A stretch of DNA of 64,000 nt, from assembly GCF_018619475.1 (NCBI RefSeq), contig NZ_JAHFZG010000002.1:124001-188000 (forward strand), in the 5' to 3' direction. The stretch is from Rhodomicrobium sp. Az07. Its GTDB lineage: Bacteria; Pseudomonadota; Alphaproteobacteria; Rhizobiales; Rhodomicrobiaceae. The notes beneath the pieces were generated by a model, which worked only from the letters and a program-made list of their open reading frames with translations, was not told the DNA's origin and made no database searches. Made by a program: the position numbers and the translations under genes. This document shows, piece by piece, positions 1 to 10,937 of this stretch. Positions within the stretch are counted from its first letter, which is position 1, and the number at the start of each line of letters is the position of its first letter.

Positions 1-1413
1 GGCTTCCTTGATGAGGCCCATCGCGATGCCCGCGACCGGCGCCTTGATCGGCACGCCCGCATCCATCAGCGACAGAGAGGCGCCGCACACGCTCGCCATG
101 GAGGACGAACCGTTCGACTCGGTGATCTCGGAGACGACGCGCACCGTGTAGGGGAACTTGTCGCTTTCCGGCATCATCGGGTGAACAGCGCGCCAGGCGA
201 GCTTGCCGTGGCCGATTTCGCGGCGACCGGGTGAACCGACGCGGCCCGTCTCGCCGACCGAGTAGGGCGGGAAGTTGTAATGCAGCAGGAAGGACTCCTT
301 GTAGGTGCCTTCCAGCGAGTCGATCCACTGCTCGTCCTCGCCGGTGCCGAGCGTTGCGACGACCAGCGCCTGCGTCTCGCCGCGCGTGAACAGCGCCGAG
401 CCGTGGGTGCGGGGAATCACGCCGACCTGCGAAAGGATCGGGCGAACGGTCCTGAGGTCGCGGCCGTCGATGCGCTTGCCGGTCTTGAGAATGTTCGTGC
501 GAACGACGTGCTTCTCGATTTCCTTGAAGGCTTCGGCGACCTTGTTCTTTTCGCCGGCGGTCGATTCGGCGGTGACGAATTCGGCGACGGCCTTGGCCTT
601 CGCTTCGGCGACCTTGGCCTGACGTTCCTGCTTGCCGGCAATCTGGAAGGCCTTCTTCAGATCCTTCTCGACAAGCTTCTTAACCTTGGATTCAAACTCG
701 TTCTTCGCGTCGGGAACGTTCCACGGCTCTTTCGCGGCCTGTTCCGCCAGACCGATAATGGCATCGATGACCGGCTTGTAGCCCTGCTGGCCGAACACGA
801 CCGCGCCAAGCATGATGTCTTCGGACAGTTCCTTCGCTTCCGATTCAACCATCAACACGGCGTCGACCGTTCCCGCAACCACGAGGTCGAGATCGCTCGC
901 CTTGATCTGGTCGGAGGTCGGGTTGAGGATATACTCGCCCTTGGAATAGCCGACGCGGGAAGCGGCGATCGGGCCGAGGAAGGGGAGGCCGGAAATCGTC
1001 AGCGCCGCCGAGACAGCAACCATGGCTACGATATCGGGATCGTTCTCCATGTCATGGCTGAGCACGGTCACGATGACCTGCGTCTCGTTCTTGAAGCCGT
1101 GCGCGAAAAGCGGACGAATCGGCCGGTCGATGAGGCGGCAGATGAGCGTCTCGCGTTCGGTCGGGCGACCTTCGCGCTTGAAGTAGCCGCCGGGGATCTT
1201 GCCGGCAGCGTATGCCTTTTCCTGATAATTGACCGTGAGAGGGAAGAAATCCTTCGAGGGGTCCGCGTCACGTTCGCCGACCACGGTTGCGAGCACGCTC
1301 GTCTCGCCATAATGCGCGAGCACCGCGCCATCGGCCTGCCGTGCAATGCGCCCCGTTTCGAGCGTCAGCTTGCGGCCACCCCATTCCACTTCTTCGCGGA
1401 AGATATCGAACAT
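1..1413 (-). CDS. pnp: Polyribonucleotide nucleotidyltransferase (PNPase), 5' part
   Basis: The minus-strand frame starts with ATG at 1413 and runs off the left edge, giving 471 codons of a protein usually about 700 residues long. PNPase degrades RNA 3'-to-5' by phosphorolysis and is part of the RNA turnover machinery. The start [16 protein letters not shown], the first RNase PH core ([16 protein letters not shown], then [14 protein letters not shown]), the helical linker and the beginning of the second PH core ([14 protein letters not shown], then [15 protein letters not shown]) are visible. The KH and S1 RNA-binding domains would lie outside the window. In most Proteobacteria rpsO sits directly upstream; here it does not. 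Confidence 0.97.
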   Translation of the reverse strand, partial: MFDIFREEVEWGGRKLTLETGRIARQADGAVLAHYGETSVLATVVGERDADPSKDFFPLTVNYQEKAYAAGKIPGGYFKREGRPTERETLICRLIDRPIRPLFAHGFKNETQVIVTVLSHDMENDPDIVAMVAVSAALTISGLPFLGPIAASRVGYSKGEYILNPTSDQIKASDLDLVVAGTVDAVLMVESEAKELSEDIMLGAVVFGQQGYKPVIDAIIGLAEQAAKEPWNVPDAKNEFESKVKKLVEKDLKKAFQIAGKQERQAKVAEAKAKAVAEFVTAESTAGEKNKVAEAFKEIEKHVVRTNILKTGKRIDGRDLRTVRPILSQVGVIPRTHGSALFTRGETQALVVATLGTGEDEQWIDSLEGTYKESFLLHYNFPPYSVGETGRVGSPGRREIGHGKLAWRAVHPMMPESDKFPYTVRVVSEITESNGSSSMASVCGASLSLMDAGVPIKAPVAGIAMGLIKEA

Positions 1414-1780
1414 CTTTATTCTTTTCCAACAGCTCAAGCCGGAGGCCCTTCCCCCGGCTCATCATTTGCGTCATTTTTTTGTGCGCGAGCCCACACTTAC
1501 CGCAGTTTGCGCTCGGTTCCTAGCGGAGAAATGTGCACCGCTTGCGGTTGTGCGTGGCTTTCGCTCCTGAAGCGCTCGAACTTCGGCGGCGGACCGTGCG
1601 GTTCGCGGCCGTCTTTTTTGCATAGCGCGAACGATTCCGCCGCTGACGGGCGCAAGCCGCGCCGCGCCGCGATGTCAAGAAGATGCGGATAACGCCGGGC
1701 GGCAATACGGAACGGTTTGCCAGTCATGCGCGTCCTGAGGTAGGTTCTTTTCATTTTAATTGAAAATGAAGGTGGTCCGA
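1414..1780. other. Divergent intergenic region, pnp / methyltransferase
   Basis: This 367-base gap separates the divergent pnp and methyltransferase genes and must hold both promoters. I find no rpsO, the usual neighbour of pnp. An arginine-rich open frame on the minus strand (1497-1754) has no recognisable domain or clear ribosome binding site, so I do not call it. The last 60 bases are AT-rich and probably carry the rightward promoter. Confidence 0.5.
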
Positions 1781-2701
1781 ATGCGCTCGTCCAGGAACTT
1801 ACTCAAATCAGCCTTCTCAACGGTTTTCCGCGCGGGACAGAACCTCGGCTTCGATGTTCTTCCCCGGCATTTTTATTCCGAGATCCCACATATTTCCAAG
1901 CTGCGGCGCGCCGATCATTGGAAGAAGCCCTTCTCGATGATCGGTGTGCGAGGAAAGGAGATCGACACTCAACTCTCCTTCGTTCGGGAAACGATCCCGT
2001 CTCAACTTAGAGAGCAACTGAGCGCTGGCGCAATCTACAAGCACGCGTGCGAAAGGAACGGCGAGCCGGGATTCGGCGAGATCGAAGCACTGTTTCTTTA
2101 CGCGTTTATATGCACGCATCAGCCTGCAAGGATAATCCAGATCGGCTGCGGCGTTTCGACGGCGGTCTGCCTCGCAGCGGCAGCCTTCGCAGGATACAAG
2201 CCTGACATCATTTGCATTGAACCTTATCCGAACAAGTTCTTGACGTCCGCCGCAGCGGAAGGCGGCATCACGCTGAAGCCGGTTCCGGTTGAAACGCTGG
2301 ATCTTGGCTTCCTCGCCTTCTTGAGGAAAAACGACCTTTTCTTTGTAGACTCTACTCACACATTGGGTCCAGCAGGAGAAGTGAGCCGGATTGTTCTCGA
2401 AATGCTTCCGCGTCTTCCGGAGGGAGCTTTCGTCCACTTCCACGACGTCATGTTCCCATACGATTATGCGGGAAATATTCTGAATGGAGATCTATTTTTC
2501 TGGCACGAATCCGTGCTTCTGCACGCATTTCTGGCATTTAATGAGCGCTTCTCCATCCTTGCCTCGCTCTCGATGTTGCATTACGCGGCATCGGATGAGT
2601 TGAAAGCAATCATAAAGCTCTATAGTCCGCAAAAACGTGACGAAGGGCTGAGTATATCAGACGGCCACTTTCCCTCTTCCATCTACCTGAAAGTCAATTA
2701 G
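1781..2701 (+). CDS. Class I SAM-dependent methyltransferase, orphan
   Basis: About 306 residues. The Rossmann-like core is in the middle: IIQIGCGVSTAVCLAAAA is the SAM-binding motif I, DIICIEPYPN ends in the acidic residue after strand 2, and FFVDSTHTLGPAGEVSRI with FVHFHDV gives later strands. The layout resembles the Methyltransf_24 group often found with surface-glycan genes. The substrate cannot be read from the sequence. The ATG at 1781 is preferred over an in-frame TTG (1760) and ATG (1766) because AAGGTGG lies 5 bases upstream. Base composition is visibly less GC-rich than pnp and the cbb genes, and no partner gene is nearby, so horizontal acquisition is plausible. Confidence 0.7.
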   Translation: MRSSRNLLKSAFSTVFRAGQNLGFDVLPRHFYSEIPHISKLRRADHWKKPFSMIGVRGKEIDTQLSFVRETIPSQLREQLSAGAIYKHACERNGEPGFGEIEALFLYAFICTHQPARIIQIGCGVSTAVCLAAAAFAGYKPDIICIEPYPNKFLTSAAAEGGITLKPVPVETLDLGFLAFLRKNDLFFVDSTHTLGPAGEVSRIVLEMLPRLPEGAFVHFHDVMFPYDYAGNILNGDLFFWHESVLLHAFLAFNERFSILASLSMLHYAASDELKAIIKLYSPQKRDEGLSISDGHFPSSIYLKVN

Positions 2702-3006
2702 ATCAACGAAATGCGTTAGAGACTGTATATCCGTTCGAACGGCGACACGGCATCGTCGGTATGTGTCCCCGGCGATGGTGCCGCCACAATCATTTAACGG
2801 TGGAACCAGAGGCGGCCAATGATCTCGCGATAGCGCGCTTCGTCCTTGCCCTCACATAGTGTTGGCGGCGTGACCGTGACCCAGCGCAAGGCGGTCGTTA
2901 TGTGGTGCAAGCGAACGTCGTCACCACACCGTCGTCGGCGGGCTGCCGAGAAGCCGCGAGTGCAGGAAGGACGCGTGGATCAGGGGTTCCAGCGCCGTCC
3001 TTCGGG
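2702..3006. other. Intergenic region with a possible gene remnant
   Basis: This gap lies downstream of both the methyltransferase and rpe, which converge here. On the minus strand, an open frame of about 40 codons without a start ends at a TAA at 2794-2796; its tail reads GKDEARYREIIGRLWFHR. It looks more protein-like than random GC-rich sequence and may be the 3' stub of a lost gene, but I do not recognise the family. No clear terminator is visible. Confidence 0.35.
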
Positions 3007-3672
3007 TCACGCCGTCAGCAGGCACGCATCGCGGATCGCCGCGATATTCTTCGCGTACTCGCCGCCTTTGAACACGGCCGAGCCGGCCACGAGCGCGGTT
3101 GCGCCCGCCTGAGCAAGAAGGGGCGCGGTTTCGGGTGTCACGCCGCCGTCCACCTCGAGCGCGATGGGGCGCCCCTGGATCATCGCCGCGATCCGGCGCA
3201 CCTTCTCCACCTGCGACGGGAGGAACGCCTGTCCGCCGAAGCCGGGGTTGACGCTCATAACCAAAACGAGGTCGATCTTGTCGAGCACATATTCGATGAC
3301 GCTTTCCGGCGTCGAAGGGTTGAGCGACACGCCCGCCTTCTTGCCGAGCCCACGGATCACCTGAAGCGAGCGGTCGAGATGCGGCCCGGCTTCCGCGTGC
3401 ACGGTGATGATGTCGGAGCCAGCCTTCGCGAAGGCTTCGAGATACGGATCGCACGGCGCGATCATCAGATGCACGTCGAGCGGCTTCTTCGTCCACGGGC
3501 GAATGCATTCCACAAGGCGCGGGCCAAACGTGATGTTCGGCACAAAATGGCCGTCCATCACGTCCACATGCACCCAATCGGCGCCCGCTTCGTCGATGGC
3601 GCGGACTTCCTCCCCGAAGCGGGCGAAGTCTGCGGAAAGGATGGACGGCGCGATGAGCGGAAGCGAGGACAT
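3007..3672 (-). CDS. rpe: Ribulose-phosphate 3-epimerase
   Basis: 221 residues, the usual length for this TIM-barrel enzyme, which interconverts ribulose 5-phosphate and xylulose 5-phosphate. It begins with [18 protein letters not shown]. Metal-binding and catalytic residues are in place: [16 protein letters not shown] (His35, Asp37), VHLMI and [14 protein letters not shown] (catalytic Asp). As the last gene of the cbb operon (cbbE position) it returns xylulose 5-phosphate made by transketolase to the ribulose 5-phosphate pool that feeds phosphoribulokinase. AGGA lies 7 bases before the ATG. The gap to cbbX is only 20 bases, so they are probably co-transcribed. Confidence 0.96.
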   Translation of the reverse strand: MSSLPLIAPSILSADFARFGEEVRAIDEAGADWVHVDVMDGHFVPNITFGPRLVECIRPWTKKPLDVHLMIAPCDPYLEAFAKAGSDIITVHAEAGPHLDRSLQVIRGLGKKAGVSLNPSTPESVIEYVLDKIDLVLVMSVNPGFGGQAFLPSQVEKVRRIAAMIQGRPIALEVDGGVTPETAPLLAQAGATALVAGSAVFKGGEYAKNIAAIRDACLLTA

Positions 3673-3692
3673 GGGCGTATCCTGTGGTTTCG

Positions 3693-4619
3693 TTATTGGT
3701 TCTGGCTTTCGGCCGCGACCTTGAACACGCGGCTTGCAAGGATGTCTTCTGCCGTTATTTCCGAAAGCTGGTTAGCCGTCAACGCCCCGCCCGTGTGCGC
3801 GAACAGCCGGTTCGCCTGCCGAAGCCGCGCGCGGTCCAGCGCGTTGCGGATCGAGCGCGCGTTCGAGAAGTGCGGCTGCTGGCGGCGCTTCTCTATATAG
3901 TCGGCGAGCGCAACCGTCGCCTCCGGCGAGAGATAATAATTCTGATGCTCCAGCATCTTGTCCGCGATCTGAAGCAACTCGCCGTCGGAATAGTCCGGAA
4001 AGTCGATGTGATGCGCGATACGGCTGCGGAAGCCGGGGTTCGCCGTGAAGAACTTGTCCATCCGGTCGGAGTAGCCCGCGAGGATCACGACGAGGTCTTC
4101 GCGCTGGTTCTCCATCACCTGGAGCAGGATTTCGATGGATTCCTGCCCGTAATCGCGCTCGTTTTCCGGGCGATAGAGGTAATACGCCTCGTCGATGAAA
4201 AGCACGCCGCCCATCGCCTTCTTGAGCACTTCCTTCGTCTTCGGCGCGGTGTGCCCGATATACTGGCCGACGAGGTCGTCGCGCGTCACGGAAACGAGTT
4301 GGCCGCGCCGCACATAGCCGAGGCGGTGCAGGATGTTCGCCATGCGCATCGCGACAGTCGTCTTGCCGGTGCCGGGATTGCCGGTGAAGCTCATATGCAG
4401 CGTCGGTGCTTCGTTGACGAGGCCGAGACGCTTGCGCGCCCGCTCCACGAGAAGCAGCGCCGCGATCTCGCGCAGGCGCGTCTTGACCGGGTTGAGGCCG
4501 ATCAGTTCGCGGTCGAGCTGGTCGAGCACCTCGCCGACGCCCGATTCCTCATAATCGCGGCGCAGGTCGATGGTTTCGTTCGCCGCCGCCGCTTCATTCT
4601 GTTCCGCCGTCACGCTCAC
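3693..4619 (-). CDS. cbbX: CbbX, red-type RuBisCO activase (AAA+)
   Basis: CbbX is the ATP-driven hexameric remodeller that frees inhibited red-type RuBisCO by pulling on the CbbL C-terminus. The AAA+ core is complete: Walker [11 protein letters not shown] near residue 80, pore-loop region [11 protein letters not shown], Walker [13 protein letters not shown], then the arginine-rich sensor region ending [17 protein letters not shown] place the start at the GTG at 4617-4619, because GGAGGAA lies 5 bases upstream. An ATG at 4631 is also in frame, but that shine-dalgarno sequence would then be coding. The resulting 308 residues match the known family size of about 309. It follows cbbS after a hairpin-bearing gap. 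Confidence 0.96.
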   Translation of the reverse strand: MSVTAEQNEAAAANETIDLRRDYEESGVGEVLDQLDRELIGLNPVKTRLREIAALLLVERARKRLGLVNEAPTLHMSFTGNPGTGKTTVAMRMANILHRLGYVRRGQLVSVTRDDLVGQYIGHTAPKTKEVLKKAMGGVLFIDEAYYLYRPENERDYGQESIEILLQVMENQREDLVVILAGYSDRMDKFFTANPGFRSRIAHHIDFPDYSDGELLQIADKMLEHQNYYLSPEATVALADYIEKRRQQPHFSNARSIRNALDRARLRQANRLFAHTGGALTANQLSEITAEDILASRVFKVAAESQNQ

Positions 4620-4719
4620 GTCTTCCTCCATGGGCCGACACGCCCGCACAAGCGAATGTTGCCATTCCGCCCATCCGTCAAGAATGGTAACGAAGGCCGC
4701 GTTTCAATCCGCAAGGGAA

Positions 4720-4748
4720 CGACATGGCCGATTTTTCCGGCCATGTCG
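4720..4748 (-). promoter_or_regulatory. Hairpin between cbbS and cbbX
   Basis: Perfect 11-bp inverted repeat, arms CGACATGGCCG and CGGCCATGTCG, around a 7-base loop, in the 155-base gap between cbbS and cbbX. On the transcribed strand the loop is A-rich and no U-run follows, so this is more likely an RNA-stabilising, processing or attenuating structure than a full terminator. It shares its TGGCCG core with the hairpins on either side of cbbL. Confidence 0.7.
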
Positions 4749-4774
4749 GCTTTCGATTCCGCAATCCGCGCGGC

Positions 4775-5197
4775 TTATGACGAGTAGCGCTGGCCCGAAG
4801 GCTTGTTCGTGGCATAGGACCGCGTGGTGTAGCGGATATTGCGGCCGTCGACTTCCTGCCGTTCGAGGTCGAAGCCGGGCTCTTCCGCGGGGCGGTTCAC
4901 GATGAACGACATGCGGAGCGATTCCCAGCCGTGCGATGCATCGGAAGCGGAGATACGAATGTAGCGGTCGCCATAGACCTTGCGGCAGGACTGAAGCTCG
5001 GTCATGACCGCAGCCGCGTCCTTGATGTCGAACATCGGCAGGCCCCACATCTCCCAATAGGTGTTGCGGGGATGCGGGTCGTCGGTGAACTCGATGTTCA
5101 CGGCCCAGTTGTTCTCGATGGCGTACTGCACCTGCTTCGCGATCTGTTCGTCCGTCAGATCCGGCAGGAACGAAAACTGTCCTTGGGTGATGCGCAT
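4775..5197 (-). CDS. cbbS: RuBisCO small subunit, form I red type
   Basis: 140 residues. The start [19 protein letters not shown] and the block [17 protein letters not shown] are typical of CbbS. The C-terminal extension (after the SFIVNRP block, ending [15 protein letters not shown]) is the red-type beta-hairpin tail that lines the central pore of the L8S8 enzyme. The ATG at 5197 begins the conserved N-terminus and has GAGGAA upstream; a longer in-frame start at 5275 would add 26 non-conserved residues and run into the upstream hairpin. It lies between cbbL and cbbX in the operon. Confidence 0.97.
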   Translation of the reverse strand: MRITQGQFSFLPDLTDEQIAKQVQYAIENNWAVNIEFTDDPHPRNTYWEMWGLPMFDIKDAAAVMTELQSCRKVYGDRYIRISASDASHGWESLRMSFIVNRPAEEPGFDLERQEVDGRNIRYTTRSYATNKPSGQRYSS

Positions 5198-5253
5198 TGG
5201 GTTTCCTCGGTATTCTGCTCTCCGCGTGCGGAGGCCTGAATGAAATTCAAAGG

Positions 5254-5275
5254 ATGGCCGGGCGACCCCGGCCAT
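5254..5275 (-). promoter_or_regulatory. Hairpin between cbbL and cbbS
   Basis: Perfect 9-bp stem with arms ATGGCCGGG and CCCGGCCAT around a 4-base loop, in the 91-base gap between cbbL and cbbS. Eight bases of each arm are identical to the hairpin upstream of cbbL. A position just downstream of the cbbL stop suits an mRNA 3'-end stabiliser or a partial terminator that adjusts subunit ratio. That role is inferred. Confidence 0.75.
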
Positions 5276-5288
5276 GGTACTCGCTGGC

Positions 5289-6761
<1,473 letters not shown>

Positions 6762-6783
6762 CTAATTTGAACTTTGTTTATTG

Positions 6784-6805
6784 GTGGCCGGGAGTTCCCG
6801 GCCAC
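6784..6805 (-). promoter_or_regulatory. Hairpin between tkt and cbbL
   Basis: Perfect stem with arms GTGGCCGGG and CCCGGCCAC around a 4-base loop, starting within a few bases of the tkt stop codon. It shares eight bases per arm with the cbbL-cbbS hairpin. No U-run follows on the transcribed strand, so read-through into cbbL is expected; the structure could mark a processing boundary or protect the tkt 3' end. Confidence 0.75.
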
Positions 6806-6808
6806 GCC

Positions 6809-8803
6809 TCAACCGATCAGTTTCTTCGCGGCGGCGACGACGACTTCCGCCGTGATGTCGAATTCCTTGTAGACCTGCGGTGCGGGGCCTGACGCGCCGA
6901 AGCCGTTCATGCCGATGAACGCGCCCTTTTCGCCGATCCAGCGGTCCCAGCCGAAGCGGCCCGCCGCCTCGATGGCGATGCGCGGCGCGGTGCCGAGCAC
7001 AGCCGCGCGGTAGGCTTCCGGCTGCGCCTCGAACAGTTCGAAACACGGCATCGACACGACGACCGCCTTCACGCCCTCGGCGGCAAGCTGCTCGGCTGCG
7101 GAAACCGCGAGTTCGATTTCCGATCCCGTGGCGATCAGCGTGATGTCGCGCGGAGCCTCGGCGTCGCCGCGCAGCACATAAGCACCCTTTGCGGTGAGAT
7201 TTTCGCTTGAGGCTTCCGTGCGAACGGTGGGGAGATTCTGGCGCGACAGGGCCAGCACCGACGGCGTGTGCTTCGAGGCGAGCGCGATCTCATAGGCTTC
7301 CGCCGTCTCGACCACGTCAGCCGGACGGAAGACGTTGACGTTCGGCGTCGCGCGGAGGCTCGCGAGGTGTTCGATCGGCTGATGCGTCGGGCCGTCTTCG
7401 CCGACGCCGATGGAGTCGTGCGTCAGCACGTAAAGGACGCGAAGGCCCATCAGCGCGGAAAGCCGGATCGAGCCGCGCATATAGTCCGAAAACACGAGGA
7501 ACGTGCCGCCATAGGGCACGAAGCCGCCATGGAGCGCGATGCCGTTCATGGCCGCGCCCATGATGTGCTCGCGGATGCCGTAATGGAGGTAGCGGCCGGT
7601 GAAGTCGTCGGGCGTGATCGACTTCATGCCCTTGGTGATGGTGTAGTTCGAGTGCGTGAGGTCCGCCGAGCCGCCGATGGTCATGTCGGTGGCGTCGTTG
7701 ATGACCTGAAGCGCCATCTCGGACGATTTGCGCGTCGCGAGCTTCGGCTTCTCCGCCACGTTCTTCGCGATGAACGCCTGAAGCGCTTCTTGCACGCCCG
7801 AAGGCAGGTCGCCCGCGATCATCCGCTCGAAATGGGCGCGCTCGTCCGCGGAAAGCTGCGACAGGCGCTCATGCCACGCCGCGTATTCGGCCTTGCCGCG
7901 GCTGCCTGCGGCGCGCCACGTCGACAGGATCGGATCCGGCACCTCGAACGGCGCATAGGGCCAGCCGAGGAATTCGCGCGCGGCTGCGATCTCGTCCTTG
8001 CCGAGCGGCGCGCCGTGCGTCTTCTCGGAGCCCTGCTTGTTCGGAGCGCCGTACCCGATGATGGTCTTGCACGCGATGAGCGTCGGCTTGTCGCTCGTCT
8101 TCGCCTTGGCGATGGCGGCTTCCACCTCTTCGGCGTTATGGCCGTCGACGCGAACCGCGTTCCAGCCCGCCGCCTCGAAGCGCTTCACCTGATCGGTGGA
8201 GGTGGAGAGGCTCGTCGAGCCGTCGATGGAAATCGAGTTGTCGTCCCAGAGAACGACCAGCTTGTTGAGCTTCAGATGGCCCGCGAGGTCGATGGCCTCA
8301 TGGCTGATGCCCTCCATCAGACAGCCGTCGCCCACGATGGCATAGGTGTGGTGATCCACAACCTTGTCGCCGAAGCGCGCGGCCAGCAGCCGCTCCGCGA
8401 TGGCCATGCCGACGGCGGTGCTGATGCCCTGGCCGAGCGGACCGGTCGTCGTCTCGACGCCCTGGGTGTGGCCGTATTCCGGGTGCCCCGGCGTCTTCGA
8501 GTGCAGCTGACGGAACTTCTTCACTTCCTCGATCGTCACATCCGGCGAACCGGTGAGATAGAGGAGAGAATAAAGAAGCATCGAGCCGTGGCCCGCCGAC
8601 AGCACGAAGCGGTCGCGGTCGGGCCATGTGGGCGCGCTCGCGTCGAACTTCATGAACTTCGTGAACAGGACGGCGGCGACGTCCGCCATGCCCATCGGCA
8701 TGCCGGGATGGCCGGAATTGGCTGCCTCAACCGCGTCCATGGACAGCGCGCGGATGGCGTTTGCGAGGTCGCGTTGCGACGGAGTGGAAACGGAAGTTGT
8801 CAT
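6809..8803 (-). CDS. tkt: Transketolase
   Basis: 664 residues, normal for the family. Transketolase moves two-carbon units between sugar phosphates using thiamine diphosphate and is needed to regenerate the CO2 acceptor. The N-terminal half has [21 protein letters not shown] and the ThDP motif from [13 protein letters not shown] to about VLWDDN. The central domain has DLTHSNYT and [19 protein letters not shown]. The C-terminal domain ends [18 protein letters not shown]. It sits between prk and cbbL in the operon, the cbbT position. No aldolase or glyceraldehyde-phosphate dehydrogenase gene is found in this operon, so those steps must be encoded elsewhere. Confidence 0.97.
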   Translation of the reverse strand: MTTSVSTPSQRDLANAIRALSMDAVEAANSGHPGMPMGMADVAAVLFTKFMKFDASAPTWPDRDRFVLSAGHGSMLLYSLLYLTGSPDVTIEEVKKFRQLHSKTPGHPEYGHTQGVETTTGPLGQGISTAVGMAIAERLLAARFGDKVVDHHTYAIVGDGCLMEGISHEAIDLAGHLKLNKLVVLWDDNSISIDGSTSLSTSTDQVKRFEAAGWNAVRVDGHNAEEVEAAIAKAKTSDKPTLIACKTIIGYGAPNKQGSEKTHGAPLGKDEIAAAREFLGWPYAPFEVPDPILSTWRAAGSRGKAEYAAWHERLSQLSADERAHFERMIAGDLPSGVQEALQAFIAKNVAEKPKLATRKSSEMALQVINDATDMTIGGSADLTHSNYTITKGMKSITPDDFTGRYLHYGIREHIMGAAMNGIALHGGFVPYGGTFLVFSDYMRGSIRLSALMGLRVLYVLTHDSIGVGEDGPTHQPIEHLASLRATPNVNVFRPADVVETAEAYEIALASKHTPSVLALSRQNLPTVRTEASSENLTAKGAYVLRGDAEAPRDITLIATGSEIELAVSAAEQLAAEGVKAVVVSMPCFELFEAQPEAYRAAVLGTAPRIAIEAAGRFGWDRWIGEKGAFIGMNGFGASGPAPQVYKEFDITAEVVVAAAKKLIG

Positions 8804-8838
8804 TTTGGTCTTTCTTCTGTTCGCGGCGTTCGGAGCGC

Positions 8839-9720
8839 TCAGGACGAGCGCCGCTTGAGATCGACGAGCCGATGGATCATCGGCGTAAGGATAAGCTGCA
8901 TCGCGAGGTCGAGCTTGCCACCCGGAATGACGATGGAATTCGCCCGGCTCATGAAACTGTCCTGGATCATCGTCTTGAGATAGGCGAAGTCAATCCCGCG
9001 CGGATCCTTGAAGCGGATCACGACGAGCGATTCGTCCGGCGTCGGGATCCAGCGGGCCACGAACGGATTCGACGTGTCGACCGTCGGCACGCGCTGGAAA
9101 TTGATGTCCGTTTCCGAGAATTGCGGCGTGATGTAGTGCACATAGTCCGGCATGCGGCGAAGGATCGTCTTCGTCACGTCTTCGGGAGAATAGCCGCGCA
9201 CCTTGGCATCGCGGTGCATCTTCTGGATCCACTCCAGATTGATCACCGGCACGACGCCGATCTTGAGATCCGCGTGACTGGCGATGTCGATGCCGCGATC
9301 CTTGAGGATCACCGCGCCGTGCAACCCCTCATAGAAGAGGATGTCCGCGCCCTCGGGCAGGTCCTTCCAGTCTGTGAACGTGCCTGCGGGCGCGCCGTAT
9401 TTCTGCGCCTCGGCCTCGTCATGGACGTAATGGCGGGTCTTGCCGGTCCCCGTCTTGCCGTAGGAGCTGAATGTGTTCTCAAGCTCTTTCAGGAGGTTCG
9501 CATCCGGGCCGAAATGGCTCAGATGGAAGTTGCCGCGCGCCTCTTCCTCGGCGACCGCCTTTTTCATCGAAGCGCGGTCATGGAGGTGGAACGCATCGCC
9601 CTCGATGAACGCCGCCTTGATGTTCTCGCGGCGGAAGATCTGCTCGAAGGTGTGCTTGACGGTGGAAGTGCCCGCACCCGACGAGCCCGTGACCGAAATG
9701 ATGGGATATTTCGCTGACAT
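8839..9720 (-). CDS. prk: Phosphoribulokinase
   Basis: 293 residues, the octameric proteobacterial class. It phosphorylates ribulose 5-phosphate to the RuBisCO substrate ribulose 1,5-bisphosphate. The P-loop [10 protein letters not shown] lies at residues 11-20, followed by [20 protein letters not shown] and [12 protein letters not shown], which hold the substrate-binding and catalytic acidic residues. It is separated from fbp by only 9 bases and from tkt by 35, so the three are almost certainly on one mRNA (cbbF-cbbP-cbbT order). Confidence 0.97.
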   Translation of the reverse strand: MSAKYPIISVTGSSGAGTSTVKHTFEQIFRRENIKAAFIEGDAFHLHDRASMKKAVAEEEARGNFHLSHFGPDANLLKELENTFSSYGKTGTGKTRHYVHDEAEAQKYGAPAGTFTDWKDLPEGADILFYEGLHGAVILKDRGIDIASHADLKIGVVPVINLEWIQKMHRDAKVRGYSPEDVTKTILRRMPDYVHYITPQFSETDINFQRVPTVDTSNPFVARWIPTPDESLVVIRFKDPRGIDFAYLKTMIQDSFMSRANSIVIPGGKLDLAMQLILTPMIHRLVDLKRRSS

Positions 9721-9729
9721 GATCGTGAC

Positions 9730-10764
9730 CTACCGAGGGGTGCGGAAAAGACCGCGCTGCGAGAACAGGGGGGAATGTTCGCCCGTCGCCGGGGGCTGAT
9801 TGTAGTAATAGGCGACTTCCTCGACCTCTCTTTTCGAGCCGAAGACCACGGGGACATGCTGATGCAGCGAAATCGGTTCGAGATCGAGCATGCGCGTCTT
9901 GCCTTGCGTGCAGGCGCCGCCCGCCTGTTCGACGAGCATGCCGATGGGGTTCGCCTCGTAGAGAAGGCGCAGGCGCCCGTTGGTGTAACCCTTGCGGATG
10001 TCGGCCGGATAGAGATAGATGCCGCCGCGCGTCAGGATGCGGAAGCAGTCGGCGACGAGCGAGCCGAGCCAGCGCATGTTGAAGTCCCTCTTGCGCGGGC
10101 CGTCCTTGCCGAGCTTGCAGTCGACGATATAGGACTTCATCTTGTCGTCCCAATGCCGGAAATTGGACGAGTTGATCGCATATTCCTTTGTCTCGACGGG
10201 GATCTGAACATTCGCCTTGCCGAGCACGAATTCGCCCGTGCGCGGGTCGAGCCAGAAAATGTGCGTTCCCTGTCCGACCGTCAGCACGATGGCTGTCTGC
10301 GGACCGTAGACGATGTAGCCCGCGCAAAGCTGGTTGCGGCCGGGCTGAAGCAGCGCCGCCTGCTCCTTGCTGGGCAGGATTGAAAAGATGGTGCCGATCG
10401 ACATGTTGGTGTCGATGTTGGACGAACCGTCGAGCGGATCGGTATTGACCGCGAGCGGCGCGCCGGGGTTCAGCTCGACCGGCTTTTCGTCCTCTTCCGA
10501 GCCGAGCCAGGCGACCGGCGACGCCTTCAGCGCGTCGGTAACGACCTTGTTTGCGAGGAAATCAAGTTCCTTCTGCGTATCGCCGCCGCCGCCTTCGCCG
10601 CGCGCGGATGCCATGTCGCCGGCGAGCGGCCCGAGCGCGATGATTTTCGCTATCTCGATCCCGGCTTTCGCAAGGTTTTCGACCGTTTCTGCGACAGCGC
10701 GTTTCTGCGCGTCGTCTCCCGCCCATTCGGCCAAATGCTCACGCAGACTTGCATGAACGCCCAT
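9730..10764 (-). CDS. fbp: Fructose-1,6-bisphosphatase, class I
   Basis: About 344 residues. It removes the 1-phosphate of fructose 1,6-bisphosphate; Calvin-cycle forms often also act on sedoheptulose 1,7-bisphosphate. The metal site DPLDGSSNIDTNMSIGTIF and the substrate region GGIYLYPADIRKGYTNGRL are clear. I place the start at the ATG at 10764, which has GGAGG 8 bases upstream, not at an in-frame GTG (10794) without a comparable site. It is the first gene of the cbb operon and is transcribed from the divergent region that carries the CbbR-type dyad. Confidence 0.95.
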   Translation of the reverse strand: MGVHASLREHLAEWAGDDAQKRAVAETVENLAKAGIEIAKIIALGPLAGDMASARGEGGGGDTQKELDFLANKVVTDALKASPVAWLGSEEDEKPVELNPGAPLAVNTDPLDGSSNIDTNMSIGTIFSILPSKEQAALLQPGRNQLCAGYIVYGPQTAIVLTVGQGTHIFWLDPRTGEFVLGKANVQIPVETKEYAINSSNFRHWDDKMKSYIVDCKLGKDGPRKRDFNMRWLGSLVADCFRILTRGGIYLYPADIRKGYTNGRLRLLYEANPIGMLVEQAGGACTQGKTRMLDLEPISLHQHVPVVFGSKREVEEVAYYYNQPPATGEHSPLFSQRGLFRTPR

Positions 10765-10873
10765 CCGCAATTCCTCCCTGTCGGTCGTTGACACGTTATT
10801 ATTCTTATCTCATCACTGGTGAGTGACCGACTGTTTTTTGAGCACCCTTTTTGCGACTATGTGTGGGCGGCAG

Positions 10874-10899
10874 AGGAAAGTAAATTTTAATTTATTTTC
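10874..10899. promoter_or_regulatory. Probable CbbR operator between fbp and cbbR
   Basis: A 26-bp dyad lies between the divergent fbp and cbbR genes. The arms are GGAAAGTAAATT and AATTTATTTTCC, with one mismatched pair plus the centre. It contains TAA, eight bases, TTA, which fits the TNA-N7/8-TNA pattern described for CbbR sites. It ends 38 bases before the cbbR start, the usual place for LysR-type autoregulation with divergent activation. Assignment to CbbR rests on position and pattern only. Confidence 0.75.
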
Positions 10900-10937
10900 C
10901 CTTTGATTAACTTTTTCTAACGGTCTATCTTATTTGG

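Noticed and set aside
1497-1754. 85-codon minus-strand frame upstream of pnp, considered as rpsO
   Set aside because: Its translation has none of the S15 features and no clear ribosome binding site.
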